In this document: in pieces, positions 35,986 to 48,009 of the stretch
Layout of the letters: every line of letters begins with the position of its first letter
Position numbering within the stretch: position 1 is the stretch's first letter
NCBI RefSeq assembly: GCF_010389155.1
Contig: NC_057761.1
Span: forward strand, 19,160,501-19,224,500
Direction of reading: 5' to 3'
DNA: 64,000 nt
Source: Erigeron canadensis
Lineage: Eukaryota; Streptophyta; Magnoliopsida; Asterales; Asteraceae
Translations under genes and position numbers: made by a program
The notes under the pieces: model-generated
Database searches by the model: none
What the model was told of the DNA's origin: nothing
The model's input: only the letters and a program-made list of their open reading frames with translations

Positions 35986-36683
35986 TTTGTTACTCACTCT
36001 TGCATTAAAGTAAGAAACTAAGAATCACAAACAACTTTTGTTGTTGTTCCTTTTTCTTCTGACGTCGTTTGTGCACGAAGGGATAAAGCTAGAACAATCT
36101 TTTGAGATTTATTTATTTATATATTTACGTTTAGTTTTGGCGGAGAGTCATAAAAAAGAATCAATATAAGGAAATTTTTTATTAACGATATTTTTTTTAC
36201 ATTTTATTTATAGGTTTAAGTTTCGTTATAACTTTGTAAGAAATAGATATATTTATATAATTTCTTATAAGTTTATATAAAAAGAGCCACAGAGTAAATC
36301 TTTACTTGACCTAATTAACATTTTCAGTATTTATTTTTGATGGGATACAACCCGCAAACTGATTCCCACCAACAAAAGTGAGTTTATTTGGGTCCATTTT
36401 ACAACCCGAAATGTACACGACCTGAAACTAATCGAAAGTTGTTATCAAGATTTGTAAGATTGTGATTCTGTAAGCAGATAAAGAATCATATTGTTGGGTT
36501 TTGAGTTGGATGTTTAGACGAGAGTAATTTTTTTCCAAAAAAGTATTGAGGTGTTTTAATGATAAGAAAAAAAAAAAAGAAATGAGTGTAGAAACATAAT
36601 TACACCATTTTGGTAAATAGTTTTTAAAGTATACCATTTTGGTAAATAAGTTTTTCAAATACACTATTTTACTTAAAAACTCA

Positions 36684-36839
36684 TCCTCTTATACATTTAC
36701 ATGTGACAGGAGTTAAACATATAACCCCATAAAAAAACCACATTGTAAAAAACCACATGAGTACCAGGCTATAATTTGAATGACACAATTTTTACGCATT
36801 ACCCATAATAATAAAGTGATATATGATGATGGTAATGAT
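36684..36839. other. Short intergenic stretch
   Basis: Nothing recognised between the TIR element and the MITE. Confidence 0.4.
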
Positions 36840-37262
36840 CATAGTTGTCAAACTCGTACAAGACACAAGTCGACTCGTACGAGTCGAGTCAAAATCAAGT
36901 GAAAACGAGACGAATCGGTGGATGACTTGTTTTTGCTCCTGACTCGTAGCATGACTCGTGTTTTGTTTGCGAGTCGGTCCGAGTCGTGTTCCGAGTCACG
37001 AGTCACATAATAATTTTTTATTTTTAAGTTTTTTTCTTTTTTTTTTTAAACATAATATGCTTTTAAATCTGATTTTATTTCAATAATGTTTACTATATTT
37101 AGCGTAATATATCAATATAAATTATATATCTACAATAAAAACTTATATATAATTATAAACTTATATATTATTAAATATCATGACTATTATGATTCGAGTC
37201 ATGTTTTAATTTACAAGTCAAAAAATCAAAATTTCGAGTCGAGTAAAAATACAGATAACTAT
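36840..37262. mobile_element. Mutator-like MITE
   Basis: About 423 bp with short inverted ends (CATAGTTGTC and the reverse complement of GATAACTAT). Repeated ACTCGTACGAGTCGAGTC-type subterminal motifs lie on both sides. Flanks GGTAATGAT (36831-36839) and GGCAATGAT (37263-37271) make an 8/9 target duplication; nine bases is the Mutator length. No coding content. Confidence 0.6.
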
Positions 37263-37271
37263 GGCAATGAT

Positions 37272-37571
37272 GATGATCGGTATTCATCAAATGAAATGTA
37301 TTGGAAATAAATAGTTAAGTTTGGTTGGAGTGGGCCCACATAATTGACGGTTAAAGCCAAAAGAGTTGACTTTCAACTTGAAAAAGCAACGTAGATAGTC
37401 GTTGTATTTGTTTTTGATACTTTTGTGTGTGGAACATGTCAAGTCTTTTTGTTACTCCTATCCGGCTATCCTATATAATAATATATATATAAAACCATAT
37501 ATATACAACTCTGCACTTGTTGGAACCTTTGACAATAAATTAATAGGAATAGTTTCCGTACAATTAACAAA
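37272..37571 (+). promoter_or_regulatory. Kinase gene upstream region
   Basis: About 300 bp from the MITE to the kinase start codon. A TATA-rich stretch (TATATATATAAAACC, about 37481-37495) roughly 80 bp before the ATG is the best TATA candidate. The MITE therefore sits immediately next to the promoter. Confidence 0.45.
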
Positions 37572-40500
37572 ATGAAACGACTTGTGTCAAGTTGTTGCAT
37601 GAGATGCGGTGGAAGAGCTGCGGCCGCCGATGAGCATGAATCAGAATCAGAATCATGGGAATTATTTTTCAAACTCCAAACTCTTCAAGTTGCTACAAAT
37701 TTCTTTTCAGATTCTAACAAACTTGGTCATGGTGGTTTTGGTCCTGTTTACAAGGTAATACTGTAATTTAATTCCGTTCCATCCTTTTAGTATCATATAA
37801 TTTAGTTTGACATTTTATTTCTAACTTTGACGGTAAATATGTAGGTCGATGAAAATTATATAAATAAATTATAATATAATCTTTGCTACAAATGTTTTAT
37901 GTTATGGTTCTTTTATTTCAGTTATGAATTATGTTCTCAACATTGTCATACAAATCTTTTTTGTAAGTAATTGTATAAAGTTTTGTAAGCAATGTATATA
38001 TACGGAATGTCCGGTATGATGATTAAATTTATTGTTTATGATGTATATTGAGGTAATTATAACTTCATTTGAGCAAAGAAATTTGAATTTTAGCATTATA
38101 ACAGGTAATATGGATGATTTGGCCCATTTTAACCAATTATAATGGCAAAAACATGGTTAAGTTTAGGATTTATCCTGTGAGCTAGCTATGATTCTATTTT
38201 TATAGTTCGTTTCTTGAAGGGTTTATTGCCTAATGGCCAAGAAGTAGCAATCAAGAAGTTATCGCTTACATCAAGACAAGGCCTGCGTGAATTCACTAAT
38301 GAGGTGAAATTACTACTCAAAATTCAGCATAAAAACTTGGTTATGTTATTAGGATGCTGCATAGAAGGACCGGAAAAGATGCTTGTATACGAGTATCTTC
38401 CAAAAAAGAGCCTCGACTACATTCTTTTTAATAAAGGAAAGTCTCGAGCATTGCATTGGACCCAACGGTTTCAAATCATTGTAGGCGTTATAAGAGGTCT
38501 TCTCTACCTCCATGAAGAAGCCCCTGTAAGGATCATCCATAGAGACATCAAAGCAAGTAATATTTTGTTGGATGAGAGTTTAAATCCCAAAATTTCAGAT
38601 TTTGGTTTGGCACGACTTTTTCCTGGTGATGATACACATTTGAATACGCTCAGAATTTCTGGTACCCAGTAAGTATTGTCTAGACCTCTGATCAGGGTGA
38701 CATTTTTTGACCTAATTTAGTAGTGTTCTGTCGTAAATGGGTTCAAATGGGTTGAATAAACAACTTAGCTGGATAAGGAACCAGTCAAATGTTGAGTTGA
38801 AAGAGTAACGATTATTATGGTAATGATGTCGTTTTCTAATAGAAAACACATTGAATTTTTCTTATAAATGGACCAAAAAAAGTCGTAGGTAGATACAGCC
38901 CGGAAATCCTTATTTGATCCGTATAATAAAAGGTACTCCGTACTAGTTTTAACAAAAACCCATTTTGACCAGTTACTCAAGCAACCAAACCTTCACATTT
39001 TGTCACCTAAAAAGTATTTAAAATTTTGTATTCTCAACTTTTGTGATCTTGTGTAGTGGATACATGGCTCCTGAGTATGCGATGCATGGATATTTGTCGG
39101 TTAAAGCTGATGTCTTCAGTTTTGGGGTTTTAGTTTTGGAGATTGTTAGTGGCCGAAAAGTTAGTGAGCGGCAGCTTGGTGCTGAAAAGTCAGATCTTTT
39201 GAGCTATGTAAGTCACTAATTCTTGACTATTCTACATAAACTCAACACAGGTTGGAATATATAACCAAATATCTTTAAACACGAATACGCAACGAAAGCA
39301 AATAAAACCATGTAATCAATTAATTAACCTTGAAATAGGATTAAGGATTACCTTATAATGTAGATGAATAAAGTGAAGAACTTTAAAGGATTTCAAGTAA
39401 ATCCCTTTACGATCGCACACTAGACACCTCTTATATCGTATGCTAGTATCTTGATCACGAACTGAACAACCCTTTGTTACTACCCCTTAAAGTCGAACCA
39501 ACCAAAACCCGAAAACCCTTTTCTTGGGGAGTTTCGGCCGAAGCCAAGAGAGGGGAAGGAGAAGAGAGAATTAATGTATGAATAGAATGCTTAAACCCTT
39601 AGATTTAAGCCTCTATTTATAGGGAGATATTAGGGCATAATTACTTGGTGACCAAGTCAAATTAAAGCCTCTAAAGAGCCTTCAAAAACCAGCCCCCCTA
39701 AATCCAATTAGAGTCTAACCCTAATTAACTTATTTCACAATTAAACCTCCTTCTAACTAATTCAAATACAATTAACCCTTTAACTTATTTAAATTAATCA
39801 TTTAGTGATCAAACTAATTAATATACTACTTTAATATATTAATTAATAATATAGAGTTACCGTGTCATTTTATGTGATCTCGTAGGCTTAAATCATTTCC
39901 GGACATACGTTCATTTTACGTGATCATATACTAAGAGTTCCCACTTGAGCTCGTAATAAATGAAGGTAATAACATTGGTTAGCGTCTAGCAACGCGCCAA
40001 TGCTCCCAGAAATATTTAACTATAGTTTCTTAAAGTATATTTAAATGGTTGAGGCATTTATGATCCCTTTGTTCAGATATCGTGTTAAACATGAATATGG
40101 ATCAGTGTCATTTCATGATTTAACGATTCTGTTTCTCATTTCATCACTACTTAAGATTACCAAATACAATCGAGACACGTCTAGATTTATTTGGACATGG
40201 TCATGTAAACATCTTAAATAGTCCCAATGAGGGGCCCAGTGGTATCATTCTGCAACTATCAGTTGGAGGAACAAATCCTGTATTGACTACACGTGTCAGT
40301 CATCATACTTCACTACACTTTCTGAAAATAGTCCTTTATGTACTCCCTTATTCAGGAGATTTAGAACTATATCAAGTAAGTGCAATTCATATATGCTGAC
40401 CTGCTTGTATCTCAAGTCAAAGGATCAATAAAGTAACCATTTACAAATTTCACTTAATGTCGCCGATCCATAAAGTGATAAATTCGTTAGTGGGGTATTC

Positions 40501-43500
40501 CGATATGCATCATATGGATACCATGTGAGTTTGGTGGGACCGGCCATTATGTATTCAAAGAATACAACCAATCACTCAAATTTGTCTTAGTTTAATTATA
40601 TTCCCATATAATTAATCGACAATGGACGATTTAGAATATTTAATAAATATTCAAGGATTAAACTTGCAAATATAGGACACAATTAAATTAAATGAAATCA
40701 AACATATCAAGTACTTTATTTCATTATGGTAAATATAAAGTGTTTAACATCCCTTATCCAAATACCGAAACAACAGTTTTACATGAAATAACTAGCTAAT
40801 TTATGTCCTATGCCCTTAGCATGCCTTTCAAGCTTGGGCCTAGCCAAAGCTTTTGTGAAAGGATCAGCTAAGTTAAAATCCGTGTGAACTTTGAGTAATT
40901 TGATCTCTCCTAGTTCGATCTGCTCACAAACATAGTGATATCTTCTAGCATAATGTCTGGCATCTTTCTGAGCTCTGGGCTCGTTGGCAATGATTAATGC
41001 ACCAGACTTGATTGTCTTTCATGGATTTCATTTCCACCTTCGTAGCTTCAAGCCATTAGTCAGATTCCGGATCTGATAATGGAGCTTTAAAATTCAGAGG
41101 GTCATCGATATCTCTTAAAACGTTTTCTTCTACCATCAGACATAATCTGTCAGTAGGACGTTTTGTCCTTTCGGACCTACAAAGTGGAATCGCTTCATCA
41201 TCATCGACTTGAGGTTCATGACTTTGAACATTCCCCCCCCCCCAAGTTGATGATTGCTAAGAGCTTCAGAAGGTGACACATCTTCCTCTTGAGTCTCATC
41301 AAGCTACAACCCTCCCACTGTTCTCTTGAGCTAATTTCTTTTCAAAGAATTCAGCATCTCGAGCAACGTGAACAGTGTTTTTGGCGGGATCATAGAAATC
41401 GTAACCCATCGTTTCCTTAGGGTATCCGACAAAGATACACTTAGTAGTTCTGGGTTCAAGTTTGTCAGGCGTATCGCGCTTCACAAGTGCCTCTCATCCC
41501 CAGACTCTTAAGTAAGACATATTAGGGACATTTCCATGCCTTAATTCATATGGTGTCTTGTCAACCTTCTTGGTTGGAACCATGTTGAGAATGCATGCAG
41601 CAATCTCTAGAGCATTATCCCAAACAAAAAATGGGAGAATCGTAAGGGTCATTATAGATCTACCATGTCCAGCAAGGTTCGATTTCTCCTTTCAGTCACT
41701 CCATTATGTTGAGGAGTGTGTAGAGGAGTAAGCTGTTGGACAATTCCACATGCTTTTAGATAATCCTTAAACTCTTGGCTTAAGTATTCACCACCTCAAT
41801 CCGAACGAAGAATCTTGATGGTTTTGCCGAGTTGATTTTCTACTTTATTTTTAAATTCTTTGAATGTTTCAAACACTTCATGTTTATGTTTAAGCAAGTA
41901 AATATAACCATAACGACTGAAATCATTCAAAAAAAAAATGATAAAGTAGCTAGCACCTTTCCTTGACTCATGTCTAAATCGGCTACATACATCCGAATGT
42001 ATTAGTCGAAGTAGTTCTTTAGCCTTTTCCGATTTTATGCGGAAAAGGTATTCTTGTTATCTTGCCGAAAACATAAGACATGCATTTGTCAAATGATTCA
42101 TCATTTGATTGTAAGATCCCTTCACTTTGAAGTCTTTCAATGCTTTTCTTACTAACGACAATTCCAAAGACACGCATTTATCAAATGTTTCATCATTCGA
42201 TTGTAAGATCTCTTCACATTGAAGACTGTTAATGCGTTTCTTGCTAATGATAATGCCGAAGACACACATTTATTAAATGATTCATCATTTGATTTGTAAG
42301 ATATCTTCACATTGAAGTCTTTAAATGCGTTTCTTGACAAAAGTTAAACAAGATGACAATGTCAAAGATAGATAGAGTCCAAGTTAACTTGACTCTTATT
42401 GAATTATCGTTTGTATCTCATCAACATTTATAATTCAGGTAAGAAGATACTTTAAGAACTGGTTAAACCAACTTGCTTCTTCTTCTTGTTTAACTCAGCT
42501 AGATACTTAGGACAATTCCTTCTCCAGTTTCTCACTTTAGCATAATGATGACAAGACTGGTCTTTAGCCGTATGCTCCTTTTTCCAAGGGGTCTTTTAAG
42601 GTTTTGAGACTAAACACTTTGTTTTCCTTACCAAAGTTCTTGCCCTTATCTTTACGGTTGTTTTGCTTTCTAAACCATTCCCCCCTTGATCATAAGAACT
42701 TGGGGTATCTCAGATTTCTTGAAAGGTTTTCTTCATACTCAATCAACTTGATATGAAGTCCAACTATGCTATGCAAATTTGTAATTGTCTCTTATGTCTA
42801 TAACAATCGGCAGAAGATACGCATAGTTTTAACCTTTCCATAATGCTCAAAGTGACTCTTCATCTTGAGTACATGAGCACTTACTGGTTTCCCATACTCG
42901 TGTTCAAGTTATGGAGTGACTCAATTAACTCAAGTAATTCAACTCAAACTTTTTTTCTGTACATAGATTTGAGTTATTTCATCATATCACACGGATTTTG
43001 CAATCCGAATTGCTTTTTGAAGCTCAGGAGACATGCTTCTAGCATCAAATAAGCAACCTCAATATGTCTATTGTACTGAGTATGTTATGCTTCCAACTGC
43101 AAAGCAGTGGCACTCGCATCAGGAATAGCGATATCTGAATTTCAATGACATCAACTTTTTAAACAATTCTCTATTGACAAAACAACCATTGAAATTGGTT
43201 TTAGAAAGTTTTCCCTTTCTATCATCGACCTAAAAGCCGATTGGTATATGTTTTGTAAAGGATTTGTTTCCTTTTACAAAACAGATTCAAGTTCAATTAT
43301 CGGTATTTTCGATAATTAATCCTTAAGAAATTAATTACCCAATGTTTAAAAAATAAACAATTAATTTCATTAAGGCTAGGATCCAATTGACATACAACCA
43401 TTTCATCAGTAGATCTGCTAGAAATGATTGCACTCAAAAGGTAAGTGACGAGCAGTAATTGCATTACATGTGCAATTCCTAGTAAGAATGGGACCTACAT

Positions 43501-46500
43501 ATGACAGTTGATTCATCAAGTGCTTTTTTTTAGTCATGTTTTGTCCCATCTTTTGCCACGGGTCAAGGTCTCACCGCTTAACTCACTTTAAGTCATCCAA
43601 CCAAAAACGGGCAAATTTGTCCACCACTGTGTACCAATGAGTGGGATTCGCCTTGCAACTGCCATTTCACCACTGTGTACCAGTGAGTAAAACAATAGCC
43701 ACAAGTGTCCTTTACGAGTTGGATGGAAAATGACTTAAGTTTATTGGGTCAATTAATTTGATGTGTGATCAAAAAGTTATGTTTGAAGATTCATGCATAT
43801 CTTCTAAACATTATATATTTATAAAACTCATTTTTATTGCCTTCAAATACAAAAGAGCTCGGTAGCTCCATTTGAACTCACAAAGAAGCGCAAGGGCAAA
43901 GGGACACAATTAAAAACCCGCCCTTTTAGAAGGCTAACGCTCTCCGACTTATACCTCTCTTAGAGTTTGTTCAAATGGGTGAGCCGGTGTATCTTTTGAT
44001 TTATTAGGGCACCAATTTTATAAACAAAATCATTATTTCAATATAATTTAGTCAAGTTTAATTTTCCAAAAACAATTTTGCACATAATTTTCTTAAAGGG
44101 TAAAACTAAACTTTCTAAACATAAACACGTAACAATTAGGTATCCATCCTTGATTAGGCCACTATGGTTTAAGATTGGCTCCCCTTTCTCAAGGAAAAGG
44201 ACCACATACATCAAGTAAACTTGATTCCGTAAACCAAAATTTAATAACAAATTTATCACATAAACACACAAGATGCTGATTGGAAATTTCCAGCAGCTTC
44301 ACAACCCATTCAGGCCTAGAGGATTGCCAACCTGGGCTTAGCACACAACTACAAAGTTGTATCCCTACGAGTCTAGTATCTACAGTTCAAAAGGCGACTT
44401 CTAACTCCCCACGGATTCAAAGATATGGTCGTTTTAGTGGACTGGTGTCAAGCAGCAACATTAACAAATAATTATCACATTGTCAATCAATTGATTATTT
44501 TAATTATCCACCTAAATAGACCTAATGATCAAATAATTTTATCATTATAACTAAGTAATAATCATGAATTAATTTCATGTAAAAATTAATGATTATTACT
44601 TCTATTTAACAATTTAAATAAAGGTAATCCATAAACGCATGCAATTAACACATTAATTATACAATAAATCAAAACTTGCAATTAGGGTTTCCAAAAATAA
44701 CAAATTTTTTTTTTTTAGAGTTCGAATTAGGGCTTTTAAAAAACAATAATTTTATATTTTTTATATCATTATTTTATTACAATTAAATCAATTAATTAAT
44801 AAAATAACCAAGATAATTATATAAAATTCTCGAAAAATATGAAACCCTAACCCCTCTTCAAGTTTTGATTTTTAGGTAATTAAAAATCACATGGGTAACT
44901 CGTGATACCACTGTTGGAATATATAACCAAATATCTTTAAACACGAGTACGTAACGGAAGCAAATAAAACCATGTAATCAATTAATTAACCTTGAAATAG
45001 GATTAAGGATTACTTTATAATGTAGATGAATAAAGTGAAGAAATTTAAAGGATTTCAAGTAAATCCCTCTACGATCGCACACTAGACACCTCTTATATCG
45101 TATGCTAGTACCTTGATCACGAACCGAACAACCCTTTGTTACTACCCCTTAAAGTCGAACCAAGCAAAACCCGAAAACCCTTTTTTTGGGGAGTTTCGGC
45201 CGAAGCCAAGAGAAGGGAAGGAGAGGAAAGAATTAATGTATGAATAAAATGCTTAAATCCTTAGATTTAAGCCTCTATTTATAGGGAGATATTAGGGCAT
45301 AATTACTTGGTGATTAAGTCAAATTAAAGCCTCTAAAGAGCCTTCAAAAACCGGCCCCCCTAAGTCCAATTAGAGTCCAACCCTAATTAACTTATTTTAC
45401 AATTAAACCTCCTTCTAGTTAATTCAAATACAATTAACCCTTTAACTTATTTAAATTAATCATTTAGTGATCAAACTAATTAATATACTACTTTAATATA
45501 TTAATTAATAATATAGAGTTACCGTGTCATTTTGTGTGACCTCGTAGGCTTAAATCATTTCTGAACATACGTTCATTTTATATGATCATATACTAACAAA
45601 TACATGTTGCAATTTCCACACATTTACTTATTATCGGTCAGTCTAATCACTAAAATTTAAGAATTAGTTACATAGAAGCATCGGGTTAAAATTTGAAAGT
45701 CATTCTGACGCAGACGGAATAAAGATAAACAATTGATTCTGTTGATTCTACGAATACCCAGAAACAATTCTTCTAAAATTCGTTGATTCTAAAAAGAATA
45801 CCAAAATTTAGGGTTTTTAACACAAACACGCCCATGTGTAAGAGGAAAAAAATGAATTTTTAATTCAACATAAACTGATCACTTTCCCATGTTCTGATGC
45901 ATATAAATAGTGCTGCAAATTTCAAATGGGCCTCAAAACATAAGTAGGCCGAAAGTTATAACAAAAAGAAAATCTAAAAAACCCGAAAAAACAGATAAAA
46001 TGGTCCAAAACTCATAGAAAAAGGCCGTTTCGGGGCTCGAAGGTCAACCAAACCACCTTTGGCTGTTTGAAACTTGATGCGTATCGTTTCTGCGGTCGTT
46101 TTGACTGGTCATACGTCCAAAACGGAGCTCTCTAGCAAAAGTTATGCCCATTTTTGTGGAGGTATCTTTTTGTCTTGATTTTCTAAAACCAGAAGGGCCT
46201 GATTTTCAATAGTTGCGTTTGGGCCTGCATCACATTCATTTAAAAATTCTCTGATTATTTAAATCATTTGTTTCATGTGATATGTTTGATAACCTATCAA
46301 CTTATTAGTTGTGGGTCTATTTTGGACCCTTTGCGTATTTGTGAGCAATTTGTTTGAAAGTGTCATGTTGCCTTCAAAAAAATAAAATATTTATTACTGT
46401 TTTTATTGGTAAGTCATAGCAGCTATATTTCGATGGACATTGAACCCATTTCATATGATGGGAGTTGCTGGTGTATTGGGCGCTGCTTTGCTATGCACTA

Positions 46501-47575
46501 TTCATGGTGCTACCATAGAAAATACTTTATTTGAAGATGGTGATAGTTTTTTAAATCATGTTTATGGCATTGACTATTTAGAAGACAGGACTAAATAAAG
46601 GGGTATGGGTCAAAGCTACGTGTATGAAGCTGGCCAATCTGTTTTGACCCCTTGCTCAACTAACGACAAGTCAACAATGTCCATCTTGTCACCTGACCAG
46701 AGTTGATGTATATGAAAATAATATCTATTCTGACTTTGCATCCCCCCAAACTTACTCTTTTGAAAGCAAATTTATCTATCGTTTCTCGTAAGTAAACAAT
46801 ACCATATTTTTTTTTTCTGCAATATATTTGAGTTAATTGTTAACATTTGCTAATATAATAAAATATCATATTAGAATCAAAATCTTGAATTAGTATCTTT
46901 GACCTTGGAAGTCAACATTTTACCTTTCTTATATAGTTATATCTGTTACTGTTTTATCTTGTGAACTTTGAAGGAATATCTGAACAAGGGTTACATACTT
47001 ACATACATAGATTATTGTGATGGGATCTAAAGAAATGAATGCATTTGTTTTAATTCAAGCAATGATATCTTCATTGACTAGTTTTCAGAATTTCTCAATT
47101 TTTTTCTATGATAGTATGGAATAAAACAAGAGATTATTACATCGTTTATAGAATAGTAAGACTTTGTTTCTGAGCATACCCATCTTTTATGGTACTAATT
47201 GTGCAGACGTGGAGCCTCTTCCAAACAGGGAAGCAACTGGAGTTAGTTGATGAAAACCTTGAAACATGTAACATTAGTGAAGCATTAATGTGCATACAGT
47301 TAGGGTTGTTATGCTGTCAAGCTATCGTTGCTGATAGGCCCGATATGAATGCTCTGCATCTCATGATATCAAAGGATTCTTTTACCCTTCCCCACCCAGG
47401 AAAACCTGGTCTTCAAGGGCGTGGAGGACGTTGGACCACCAACACTTCATCCGCACTTACTAACACTAATGCTAGTACTTCTGCCACATATTATACTAAA
47501 CCATCTATTACTAGTTCCATAGAAGAATATTCAAGAAATTCTATTTCGTTTTCATCAATGAATGATGGTAGATAA
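37572..47575 (+). CDS. Receptor-like cytoplasmic serine/threonine kinase (cysteine-rich RLK relative), 4 exons
   Basis: Exons 37572-37754, 38220-38668, 39057-39207 and 47207-47575 join in frame to 384 codons including the stop. The kinase domain starts near residue 50. It has the glycine loop [11 protein letters not shown] (interrupted by intron 1), VAIKKL with lysine about 73, HRDIKASN with aspartate about 170, DFGLARLF, and [13 protein letters not shown] with [25 protein letters not shown] and DRPDM close the domain, and a serine/threonine-rich tail follows. All catalytic residues are present. No signal peptide, ectodomain or membrane segment is visible. The N-terminus has CCMRC, which could be palmitoylated. 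It resembles the kinase domains of DUF26-type receptor kinases. Intron 3 is about 8 kb because of a retrotransposon and a plastid DNA piece. Splicing across it is predicted, not shown. Confidence 0.85.
39250..39936 (-). repeat. 3' LTR of the intronic Copia element
   Basis: 687 bp, matching 44912-45598 base for base over long stretches. The outer end reads GGTTGG where its partner has TGTTGG, and the inner end CTAAGA where its partner has CTAACA, so both terminal dinucleotides are damaged. Confidence 0.88.
40795..42620 (-). pseudogene. Copia gag-pol remnants with the reverse transcriptase missing
   Basis: Reading the minus strand from the right: a gag zinc-knuckle remnant ([13 protein letters not shown], about 42480-42560), with the second cysteine altered. 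Integrase follows (41640-41930), with [30 protein letters not shown] and [19 protein letters not shown] sits directly after RSD where the family has arginine (CGA to TGA). Next come [20 protein letters not shown] (41484 down) and the RT entry (LSDPESD near 41065). The sequence then jumps straight to the RNase H end: [20 protein letters not shown] and LADPFTKAL. The RT catalytic core is deleted, so the element is non-autonomous. Confidence 0.82.
42621..44898 (-). other. Copia element 5' internal region, decayed
   Basis: This stretch lies between the primer site and the gag remnant. It should hold the leader and the gag N-terminus, but no long frame survives. The repeated TCACCACTGTGTACCA-type string near 43620 and 43668 and AT-rich sequence at 44500-44860 are the only patterns seen. 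Confidence 0.5.
44899..44911 (-). other. Primer binding site of the Copia element
   Basis: Minus-strand GTGGTATCACGAG starts directly after the 5' LTR end (CCAACA). Its first eight bases after G match the TGGTATCA start of the usual initiator-tRNA primer site. Confidence 0.75.
44912..45598 (-). repeat. 5' LTR of the intronic Copia element
   Basis: 687 bp with intact TG...CA ends (TGTTAG...CCAACA on the minus strand). On the minus strand it contains a TATAAATAGAGG-type TATA box (about 45273-45284), which would drive transcription antisense to the kinase gene. Confidence 0.88.
46433..46545 (+). other. Nuclear insert of chloroplast psbD (D2) sequence
   Basis: About 113 bp encode [16 protein letters not shown], then [20 protein letters not shown], in one frame. 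This is the conserved stretch of photosystem II protein D2 before its last transmembrane region. It has no start, no rest of the gene, and lies inside kinase intron 3, so it is a plastid-to-nucleus fragment rather than a gene. Only two residues look different from the usual D2 sequence (T for A, I for V), so the transfer seems fairly recent. Confidence 0.88.
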
Positions 47576-47858
47576 GGCAATTATTTTCATGTGTGGCGGT
47601 CATTTATATTTTTACATTTTTTGATTATTGATGTTGGTATGAATTTAGAATCTTTCTCATGTCGTAAAGTGATCGATTACTGTGAATACGTAGTTTTTGT
47701 TTTCTGCAATTTTTGTGTACATCTGCATCAGGTTTATAAGAGTTAAGTAATCAATATTTTATAGTTTGTTAATACATGGTTCCCAAATTCTATAGCATAC
47801 CATGGTACTCTCTATATTGTCTGTTACATTAAACACATATTTTGCATTGATCCATTAG

Positions 47859-47995
47859 CTAGTTCCTTTCTTTACCACCATTGTTAAAAGTATTGGAAGC
47901 TTTATTCTTATTTTAGACATCATCTTTGCTCTCAAGTACCTTGACAACATTGTTGTCAGTCTTCCCACAAAGTTGTTAGCAATGCTCCAATAAAA
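47859..47995 (-). pseudogene. Relic of a WAT1 last exon
   Basis: The sequence matches the last exon and 3' flank of the intact WAT1 gene (51550-51703) throughout. An internal deletion of about 19 bp removes the IIVGLYSV part, and the splice acceptor CAG has become ACG. It lies about 285 bp downstream of the kinase stop, facing it. The other five exons are absent. It shows that a second WAT1 copy once stood here. Confidence 0.82.
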
Positions 47996-48009
47996 CCGTA
48001 GAGTACCAA

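Larger units (their letters stand above)
33378..36683. mobile_element. DNA element with about 75-bp terminal inverted repeats, split by a solo LTR
   Basis: The left end 33378-33456 and the reverse complement of the right end 36605-36683 match over about 75 bp with few differences. Shared strings are GTGTATTTGAAAAACTTATT and the twice-repeated ACCAAAATGGT. Without the solo LTR the element is about 950 bp. No transposase is visible. No convincing target duplication was found, so the superfamily is open; the long TIRs would suit a Mutator-like MITE. Confidence 0.65.
39250..45598 (-). mobile_element. Copia LTR retrotransposon inserted antisense in kinase intron 3
   Basis: Two LTRs of exactly 687 bp (39250-39936 and 44912-45598) are nearly identical by eye, so the insertion looks recent. 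On the minus strand the 5' LTR is the right-hand one, ending CCAACA. A primer site GTGGTATCACGAG follows (44899-44911), close to the usual initiator-methionine tRNA primer site TGGTATCAGAGC. The polypurine-like AAGTGGGAACTC precedes the left LTR. Internal genes are broken. Flanks ACACA and AATAC do not match, so a target duplication cannot be confirmed. Confidence 0.88.

Noticed and set aside
46433..46545. A coding exon or plastid contig
   Set aside because: Only 113 bp of psbD are present, in the middle of nuclear intron sequence shared with the duplicated block on one side.
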